Source: Candidatus Gastranaerophilales bacterium (GTDB taxonomy: Bacteria; Cyanobacteriota; Vampirovibrionia; Gastranaerophilales; Gastranaerophilaceae). From it: a stretch of 48,665 nt of DNA. The stretch is taken from assembly GCA_944322665.1 (NCBI GenBank), contig CALUPM010000005.1, positions 1-48,665 on the forward strand, given 5' to 3'. Shown here in pieces: positions 43,209 to 48,665 of this stretch (position 1 is its first letter; each line of letters starts with the position of its first letter). The notes beneath the pieces were generated by a model, which saw nothing but the letters and a program-made list of their open reading frames with translations, was not told where the DNA came from and did not search any database. A program made the translations under genes and the position numbers.

Positions 43209-44456
43209 ATGAAAAACGGACTGGAAATTTTTAAAAACGCAGACGATAATATTGATGTGAAAAAATCGGTTATTGCTCTTGTTGATTGCGATTCTTTTTT
43301 TGTGTCGTGTGAACAGAAAGTTAATCCCGAACTTAAAGGCAAGGCGGTTTGCGTTCTGTCAGGGCACGGAGAATGTGTTATTTCGCGCTCACGTGAAGCT
43401 AAAAAGCTCGGCATACCTATGGGAATTCCAACTTTCAAAATGACTAAAGAAATGAAAGAAAAGTCTGTTTTGATTACGGCTTCTCACGGTTTGTACGGTG
43501 AAATTTCCAATGAAGTTATGGCTGTTTTGAAATCCTTCAGCCCGAAAGTTGAAGAATATTCCATTGATGAAGCCTTTGTCGAATTAACAGGACTTCAGCG
43601 GCTTTACAGGCGCAACTACTTTGAAATAGCGCGGATGATACGTCAGGAAATCCTTGATAAAGTCGATATCCCTGTTTCAATCGGTGTCAGTACCTCAAAA
43701 TCCCTTGCAAAATTGGCTTCCGACAAAGCCAAAAATATTGAAGGCGGAATATTTGTTGTCGGTGCTTCAAAAATAGAAACCCTTCTTAAGAACACTTCAA
43801 TAGATGAAATCTGGGGTATCGGCAGAAATCTTTCCCGACTGTTCAGGCAAAACGGAATATTGACTGCGTTTGAACTTGTTCAAAAAAGCGATGCGTGGCT
43901 TGACAAACAAATAGGCATAAGAGGCTTAGAGATGAAGCACGAACTTCTTGGCGAAACCGTTTCCCGCGTTGACGATACTTTTAAACCCCCGAAATCAATC
44001 CAGAACACAAGTGCTTTCGGAATTTTTACATCAGATTTGAATTTTATTAAAAACCAGCTTAATTATCATATCCACAGCGCCTGCAAACGCCTTCGCAAAC
44101 TTAATTTGAAATGCTCCGGAATAGGCGTAATGCTCAGGACTAAAGTCGAATTTAAAGTTTATTATGAGAAAATAACAATTCCTCATTCGACATGTTACGA
44201 GTGGGAAATTTCAGACATCGCTTTCAAACTTCTTGAAAAAATTTACAATCCGAAGATTATCTACAGAAGTTCCGGCATAATTCTTGATGATTTTATGTCA
44301 TCTGACGGAGAGCAGATGTTTCTGTTTGCGGATAATGAAAGTATTCAGAAATCAGAGCGGCTTGCAAAAAGTATTGACAAACTTGAGAGTAAATTCGGCA
44401 AAAATATTATACAGACAGGGTTTACAAAAGAAAAAAAGATTGAAAAAGCCCCTTGA
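43209..44456 (+). CDS. umuC: Y-family DNA polymerase, UmuC-like
   Basis: Error-prone translesion polymerase. 415 residues: DCDSFFVSCEQ palm motif, VISRSREAKKLGIPMG fingers, YSIDEAFVEL catalytic acidic pair, SIGVSTSKSLAKLASDKAK, and HhH region IWGIGRNL. The C-terminal little-finger domain and the length match UmuC (about 420) more than DinB. No umuD gene is seen beside it. Confidence 0.9.
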   Translation: MKNGLEIFKNADDNIDVKKSVIALVDCDSFFVSCEQKVNPELKGKAVCVLSGHGECVISRSREAKKLGIPMGIPTFKMTKEMKEKSVLITASHGLYGEISNEVMAVLKSFSPKVEEYSIDEAFVELTGLQRLYRRNYFEIARMIRQEILDKVDIPVSIGVSTSKSLAKLASDKAKNIEGGIFVVGASKIETLLKNTSIDEIWGIGRNLSRLFRQNGILTAFELVQKSDAWLDKQIGIRGLEMKHELLGETVSRVDDTFKPPKSIQNTSAFGIFTSDLNFIKNQLNYHIHSACKRLRKLNLKCSGIGVMLRTKVEFKVYYEKITIPHSTCYEWEISDIAFKLLEKIYNPKIIYRSSGIILDDFMSSDGEQMFLFADNESIQKSERLAKSIDKLESKFGKNIIQTGFTKEKKIEKAP

Positions 44457-44478
44457 TATTTTTCAAGAGGCTTTTTAT
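44443..44478 (+). terminator. intrinsic terminator
   Basis: Long stem AAAAAGCC..CTTGA / TCAAG..GGCTTTTT with one mismatch, its 5' arm including the polymerase stop codon. Confidence 0.8.
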
Positions 44479-44534
44479 TTTTGAATTTAAACCTGCGGTT
44501 TTGTATAGCTGCTGCTTGCACGCTAAATATTACT

Positions 44535-45677
44535 TTATTCGATAATCCATCCGTTTGTAAGATCTATTCTTAATGGTTTAAGAAGTTTCATTTCAACAGG
44601 CAGATACGGATAAGCTTCAAGCTTTTCACCTTTAAAGACGGCTCTGATAAATTTCATAAACCAGTTTCTTTGTTTTGTAACTTCAACAGCACCCTTAAAT
44701 CCGGCGGTCTGGTCATTCGGAGTAACAACAATACTGTTGTCTAAAACAAGTACACCGTTTCTTATAAACCATTTACCTTTTCTTACATCAAGAAGCTGTC
44801 CTTTTAATGTTGAATCTTTGTATAAAAGAATATAATTATCTTTTGTTACCAGATTAGCCGGCAGGACAGCTTCATACAAATCACCGGAGTTATTTTTCTG
44901 TGAACTTACCGCTTGTTTTAGTGTAACCGGAAATACTGCACCGGCCGGAATTGTTCCGATTGAACCCTGTACTGTTGCACCGTCTATAACGTAACCTTCT
45001 CCCTGTTTTTTACTCATGACTTCCGCAAGTTTTGCATTCGGATTAAGTCTTGCTTCCTCTATCATTCTGTAAAGAATGGCTGCGGCTTCTGCTCTTGTTG
45101 CAGGGCGTGAAGCTTCTATTTTTTTTGAATTTTCCGAAGGCATAGTTACAAGCATATTTAAAATCTCAGCTTTTCCTGCCGGAATAATAAAATCTGTCGG
45201 AGTGTCAGCAAGATCGCTGTATCCTTTTAAAAATTCAAGAGCTTTTATATCTGAAATATCCTGTGTAGTTAAAGCATTGACAGCCATCGTGATTGCTTCT
45301 GCCCGCGAAACTTTGTCTTCCGGACGGAATATTTTTGAGGCAGCATCATATTTGATTAAGTCAAAATACAGTGCTTTTTGAATTGCGCCGTAAGCCCAGA
45401 ATTTTTCGGTTACATCTGTGAATTTTACCGGCTGTGCAACACTTATATCTTCCTGCCCGAGAGCCTTGATTGCCATGCTTGCAAACTCTGCTCTTGTTAT
45501 ATTTTCGTCAGGCATAAAAACTCCGCTCGGATATCCTACTATAATCCCTCTTTCGCCGAGTTCCGTAATCTGTTTTGCAGCCCAGTGCTCGGAATTTACA
45601 TCCGGAAATGCAAATGCGCATCCGGCTGCTATTATCACAGCAAGAGAGGATAACATCATACGTAATATATTTTTCAT
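44535..45677 (-). CDS. SLH-domain surface protein
   Basis: 380 residues with an N-terminal signal peptide (hydrophobic core LSSLAVIIAAGCAFA, cleavage near residue 23-24), three S-layer homology units (FPDVNSEHWAAKQITEL..., FTDVTEKFWAYGAIQKAL..., GYSDLADTP...) with the characteristic TRAE / SRAE / TRAE ends, and a C-terminal domain of beta character. SLH domains bind the cell wall or, in cyanobacterial relatives, anchor the outer membrane to peptidoglycan. AGGAG precedes the ATG. Likely abundant envelope protein. Confidence 0.88.
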   Translation of the reverse strand: MKNILRMMLSSLAVIIAAGCAFAFPDVNSEHWAAKQITELGERGIIVGYPSGVFMPDENITRAEFASMAIKALGQEDISVAQPVKFTDVTEKFWAYGAIQKALYFDLIKYDAASKIFRPEDKVSRAEAITMAVNALTTQDISDIKALEFLKGYSDLADTPTDFIIPAGKAEILNMLVTMPSENSKKIEASRPATRAEAAAILYRMIEEARLNPNAKLAEVMSKKQGEGYVIDGATVQGSIGTIPAGAVFPVTLKQAVSSQKNNSGDLYEAVLPANLVTKDNYILLYKDSTLKGQLLDVRKGKWFIRNGVLVLDNSIVVTPNDQTAGFKGAVEVTKQRNWFMKFIRAVFKGEKLEAYPYLPVEMKLLKPLRIDLTNGWIIE

Positions 45678-45828
45678 ACTCTATCTCCTATAAATAACCT
45701 GTTCATATTATATAATACACTTAAATCCGACTCTGTTCAATAATTTTTTTAAGGAATGTTAAATTTTGTCTTTTTGATAGCAATATTTGAAATTATCTGT
45801 TTTAAAAAATAAGAAAGGAAATTTTGTT

Positions 45829-46473
45829 GTGATAAATAATTTAACTTTTAACCCGTATGTAAAAAATAATTTTAATATTCAAAATACCGCTTTTAAAAAG
45901 AAAAATCCGTCTTTTTGCGGAGTTCAAACCCTGACTCATACAAATATAGGTATGTGTGCGGAAGGTTTTATCGGCAAAATCAGGGTCAGACTTGCCGGAG
46001 GCGGAGAATCTTTTTTAAACGTATTCAAAAACAAAAATTGTGATTGGGAAGAATATAAAGTTATGGATGATTTTAATAACCTGATAGGTGAGTCGCAAAT
46101 TAAGATTAAAAAATTAGTTAATTATGACAGGTTTGAATATAAATCAGATCCGAGCCACGTATTTGTTGATACTTTGAGAAATTATTCAACTCCCGGAACT
46201 CCGTATCATAACAAAGCGCTGCCGTATTATAAGGATATAGGCACAAGACTTTTGCAAATCGCCCAGAGAAGAAGTGATGAATCTAATTGCTGCGGTAATA
46301 TAAAACTGATAGCCAAAAATGAATCTAAACCTTTTTATAAAAATGCTATTCACATGTGTGAAGAATCCACATTTACATCAAATTTATTATTTAGATTCGG
46401 CGGCAACCGGAATATGATGTATCTTCCGCCGGAGTGGAAAGAACCTTTATCGCGTTTGCACGGCGGATTGTAA
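45829..46473 (+). CDS. hypothetical protein with N-terminal SFCG motif
   Basis: 214 residues from GTG 45829, chosen because AAAGGA sits 9 bases upstream; a longer frame to 45787 (TTG) is not supported. The N-terminus contains NTAFKKKNPSFCGVQ (SFCG 28-31), the recurring motif. The remainder is soluble and alpha/beta in appearance with several cysteines and no recognised family (it includes a GNIKLIAKNESKPFYK phrase similar to acetyltransferase folds, but this is weak). Confidence 0.65.
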   Translation: MINNLTFNPYVKNNFNIQNTAFKKKNPSFCGVQTLTHTNIGMCAEGFIGKIRVRLAGGGESFLNVFKNKNCDWEEYKVMDDFNNLIGESQIKIKKLVNYDRFEYKSDPSHVFVDTLRNYSTPGTPYHNKALPYYKDIGTRLLQIAQRRSDESNCCGNIKLIAKNESKPFYKNAIHMCEESTFTSNLLFRFGGNRNMMYLPPEWKEPLSRLHGGL

Positions 46474-46501
46474 TTTTTTTAGTCAAATATTTTACTTATT
46501 G

Positions 46502-46507
46502 TATAAT
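46502..46507 (+). promoter_or_regulatory. -10 box before alkD-like gene
   Basis: TATAAT ending 7 bases before ATG 46515; no ribosome binding site. Confidence 0.5.
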
Positions 46508-46514
46508 TTTTATT

Positions 46515-47219
46515 ATGAAGAATGAATTTTTAAACGCAATATTGTCTGAGAAGGACGATATAAAAGCGCGTGGCAATATGCGTTTTTACAAAACCGGTAA
46601 AGGTGAATACGCAGAAGGTGATATTTTTTTAGGGCTGACTTATCCGCAGAACCGCAGGATTGCAAAAATGTATTATAAAACCCTGTTGATTGCTGATCTG
46701 GAAGATTTATTGAGCAGCAAATACCATGAAGTACGTGCCTGCACAATTCTGGCGGCTGTCCTTAAATACTCTCAAGGCGGTACAGATGAAAAAAAGAAAA
46801 TTTACGATTTTTATCTGAAAAATTCTGGTAAAGTGAATAACTGGGATCTTGTTGATAATTCAGCCCCGTATATTGCGGGAGATTTTGCGTTTAATTTTCA
46901 GCGTCAGAATGATTTGAGGTTGCTTGCAGGCTCCGGAAATCTCTGGAGCGAAAGAATAAGCATTGTTGCAACTTTATATTTTATAAAGCATAATAACCTT
47001 GATTTGACGTTTGAACTTTGCAAACACTTTCTTTACCACAGGCATGATTTGATTCAAAAGGCATCAGGCTGGATGCTCCGTGAAGCCGGCAAAAAAGATG
47101 AAGCCCGGCTTGAAAAATTTTTAACAGAAAATATTTCTACAATCCCGAGAACAACTTTAAGATACGCTATAGAAAGATTTCCGGAAGAAAAGCGCAAAAA
47201 ATATCTTAAGCTAAGATGA
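46515..47219 (+). CDS. alkD: AlkD-like DNA alkylation repair protein
   Basis: A HEAT-like-repeat DNA glycosylase for bulky or positively charged alkylated bases. 234 residues: helical repeats throughout, VNNWDLVDNSAP containing the active-site Trp/Asp pair, and KASGWMLREAGKKD. An earlier frame start at 46434 lies in the previous gene and is not used. The last 9 bases overlap the convergent galE. Confidence 0.9.
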   Translation: MKNEFLNAILSEKDDIKARGNMRFYKTGKGEYAEGDIFLGLTYPQNRRIAKMYYKTLLIADLEDLLSSKYHEVRACTILAAVLKYSQGGTDEKKKIYDFYLKNSGKVNNWDLVDNSAPYIAGDFAFNFQRQNDLRLLAGSGNLWSERISIVATLYFIKHNNLDLTFELCKHFLYHRHDLIQKASGWMLREAGKKDEARLEKFLTENISTIPRTTLRYAIERFPEEKRKKYLKLR

Positions 47220-48212
47220 TTTTGTAATTTCGTGAAGCTTTTTCTCCCATTCAAAAGCAGTTTTAATACTGTATTCAAGAGTTTTTTCAGGATGCCAGCC
47301 GAGAATTTTTGCGGCTTTGAAATTGTCAGCAACGAGTTTTGCAGGATCCCCCTGCCGTCTTGGCATTATTTTAAGCGGAATTTTTGTGTCCGTAACTTTT
47401 TCACAGATTGAAAATACCTCTTTGACGGTGCTTCCTTCACGGGTTCCGAGGTTAAAGAAATCCGTTTTTCCGCCCGCTTCAAGGTATTCAAGCGCAAGAA
47501 CGTGCGCGCAAATTAAATCTTCAATATTTATGTAATCTCTTACGCATGTCCCGTCCTTTGTATCGTAATCATCACCGTAAAGATTGAACGTCCGGCCTGT
47601 TTCAATGGTTGATTTTAAAATATTCGGAATTAAATGAGTTTCCGGTTCATGCCATTCGCCGACTCTGCCTTGAGCTCCTGCAACGTTAAAATATCTAAGC
47701 CTTACGGATTTCAAGCCGTAAGCACCGTCGTAATCGTCCATGATTTTTTCAATCATAAGTTTTGTCATACCGTAAGGATTAATCGGGTTTTGCGGGTGGT
47801 TTTCGTCAATCGGTATTCTGACGGGTTCTCCGTATGTTGCGGCGGTTGATGAAAATACGATTTTTTTAACCCCGTATTTAAGCATTGTATCCAGAAGGTT
47901 TAATGTCCCGCAAACGTTGTTTCTGTAATATTTTGCAGGATTTGTGACAGACTCTCCGACCTGAGAAAATGCCGCAAAATGTATTACTGCATCTATTTGC
48001 CTGCCTTCAAAAACTTTAATTAAATCTTCAGGGTTAAGTAAATCACCCTTTGTAAATTCAAAGTTGTCATTTCCGATATTTTTAAGAATGTCTGCGGTTT
48101 GAAAATGTCCGGTTGAAAGGTTATCAAAAACAACAACATCATAACCCAGTTCAAGCAATGCAAGTGCACAATGGCTTCCGATATATCCTGCTCCGCCTGT
48201 TACTAAAATCAT
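47211..48212 (-). CDS. galE: UDP-glucose 4-epimerase GalE
   Basis: Interconverts UDP-glucose and UDP-galactose (and possibly the N-acetyl forms) using NAD. 333 residues: GGAGYIGSH NAD loop at 6-14, FDNLSTGH, HFAAFSQVGES, SSTAATYGEP and the catalytic YGMTK. AGGAG before the ATG. Supplies surface glycan precursors. Confidence 0.95.
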   Translation of the reverse strand: MILVTGGAGYIGSHCALALLELGYDVVVFDNLSTGHFQTADILKNIGNDNFEFTKGDLLNPEDLIKVFEGRQIDAVIHFAAFSQVGESVTNPAKYYRNNVCGTLNLLDTMLKYGVKKIVFSSTAATYGEPVRIPIDENHPQNPINPYGMTKLMIEKIMDDYDGAYGLKSVRLRYFNVAGAQGRVGEWHEPETHLIPNILKSTIETGRTFNLYGDDYDTKDGTCVRDYINIEDLICAHVLALEYLEAGGKTDFFNLGTREGSTVKEVFSICEKVTDTKIPLKIMPRRQGDPAKLVADNFKAAKILGWHPEKTLEYSIKTAFEWEKKLHEITKSS

Positions 48213-48480
48213 TTATTTTCTCCTGACCGTTAGAAAAATTGCCTGCGCTTGCTTGTATTAAAGAAATTTTCCTGAAAAGTTAGAGCAGTGTAGAGCGTCT
48301 TGGATTTGCTCCACGCCCAGAAAGTCTAGCGTTTGAACCTGCAGTTCACCCCGCTCAATTTCCTCTCTATCCGGACTCAATTCTCTCCGTCCGTCCGCAA
48401 ATCCGCTCGAACCACAAATGAATGATTCTCATTCTATCCCTTAAGCTGTCAAGCTTTCAAAGAATTTTTCCTAAAAAGTT
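48213..48480. other. intergenic region with tRNA-flank-like duplication
   Basis: The bases around 48268-48290 (AAATTTTCCTGAAAAGTTAGAGCAG) echo those just before tRNA-Tyr (48465-48489, AATTTTTCCTAAAAAGTTTGGGCAG in rough form), as if a tRNA-adjacent segment had been duplicated and decayed. No gene seen. Confidence 0.3.
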
Positions 48481-48563
48481 TGGGCAGGGGTGGATTCGAA
48501 CCACCGTACCCTCGCGGGAACAGATTTACAGTCTGTCGCCTTTAGCCACTCGGCCACCTACCC
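48481..48563 (-). tRNA. tRNA-Tyr (GTA)
   Basis: Class II tRNA on the minus strand: acceptor GGGTAGG / CCTGCCC, long variable arm, anticodon loop CTGTAAA (anticodon GTA), T-arm GGTTCGAATCC. 83 bases with discriminator A. Confidence 0.95.
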
Positions 48564-48588
48564 GGAATTGTTTATATTTAATTTAAAA

Positions 48589-48660
48589 TGCCTTTGACGG
48601 GATTTGAACCCGTGGCCTCTCCCTTACCAAGGGAGTGCGCTACCCCTGCGCCACAAAGGC
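48589..48660 (-). tRNA. tRNA-Thr (GGT)
   Basis: Cloverleaf on the minus strand: acceptor GCCTTTG / CAAAGGC, anticodon stem CTCCC / GGGAG with loop TTGGTAA (anticodon GGT), T-arm GGTTCAAATCC. 25 bases from tRNA-Tyr, probably in the same transcript. A second threonine tRNA beside the CGT one at 36110. Confidence 0.95.
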
Positions 48661-48665
48661 TCAAA

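Noticed and set aside
46434-46514. Long N-terminal extension of the alkD-like protein
   Set aside because: It overlaps the end of the preceding gene, has no ribosome site, and a TATAAT lies directly before the shorter start.

Overview
The window is about 48.7 kb of AT-rich bacterial chromosome, densely packed with core genes in short operons on both strands. The best guess for the source is a non-photosynthetic relative of Cyanobacteria, of the gut Gastranaerophilales / Vampirovibrionia (Melainabacteria) type. The clues are a PDZ + radical SAM + DUF512 protein of the kind typical of cyanobacteria, an SLH-domain surface protein, an MlaE/MlaF lipid transporter (a diderm envelope), and many lineage-specific hypothetical proteins with a short N-terminal motif of the form [S/A/N/Q]F-x-[G/A/S/K]. 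This placement is inference, not a database result.

Layout. 1-3.0 kb: a MITE-like repeat, then a nanE-nanK-unknown-UbiA operon. 3.1-6.6 kb: lysA, the c-di-AMP synthase cdaA, a YitT-type membrane protein and a small conserved protein. 6.7-10.0 kb: a serA-like dehydrogenase (+) and two overlapping lineage-specific membrane genes (-). 10.4-13.5 kb: the classic pgpH-ybeY-dgkA operon. 13.6-19.2 kb: a small protein, mazG, a pair of lineage-specific genes, a DapL-like aminotransferase, a second MITE copy, a pilin-like gene fragment, and mlaF/mlaE. 19.2-23.6 kb: composite repeats, a PadR regulator, the radical SAM protein, a membrane-anchored protein and glnA. 23.6-24.7 kb: a 1.1-kb gene-free region with a candidate small RNA and a five-copy repeat array. 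24.7-30 kb: the most accessory-looking part, with a short GH38 mannosidase, a DUF1796 protein, a small HTH protein with an operator-like repeat array, a lipase-like protein and two small membrane proteins. 30-36 kb: clpB, repeats, a phospholipase C-like protein, glmS, and tRNA-Thr preceded by a strange duplicated tRNA-derived repeat. 36.3-48.7 kb: rqcH, aspS, metK with a structured-looking leader, a Y-family polymerase, an SLH protein, alkD, galE, tRNA-Tyr and tRNA-Thr.

How genes work together. cdaA makes c-di-AMP and pgpH probably degrades it. nanE/nanK convert ManNAc to GlcNAc-6-P, and glmS and galE feed the same amino-sugar and UDP-sugar pools. lysA and the DapL-like aminotransferase point to lysine/peptidoglycan synthesis by the diaminopimelate route. 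ClpB, RqcH and YbeY form a protein- and ribosome-quality theme.

The most interesting signals are three. First, at least ten operon-leading genes have a -10 promoter hexamer ending exactly 6-7 bases before the start codon and no ribosome binding site, suggesting widespread leaderless mRNAs beside a normal Shine-Dalgarno class. Second, the N-terminal F-x-G-like motif recurs in otherwise unrelated proteins. Third, a tandem repeat in front of tRNA-Thr contains both direct and inverted pieces of that tRNA.
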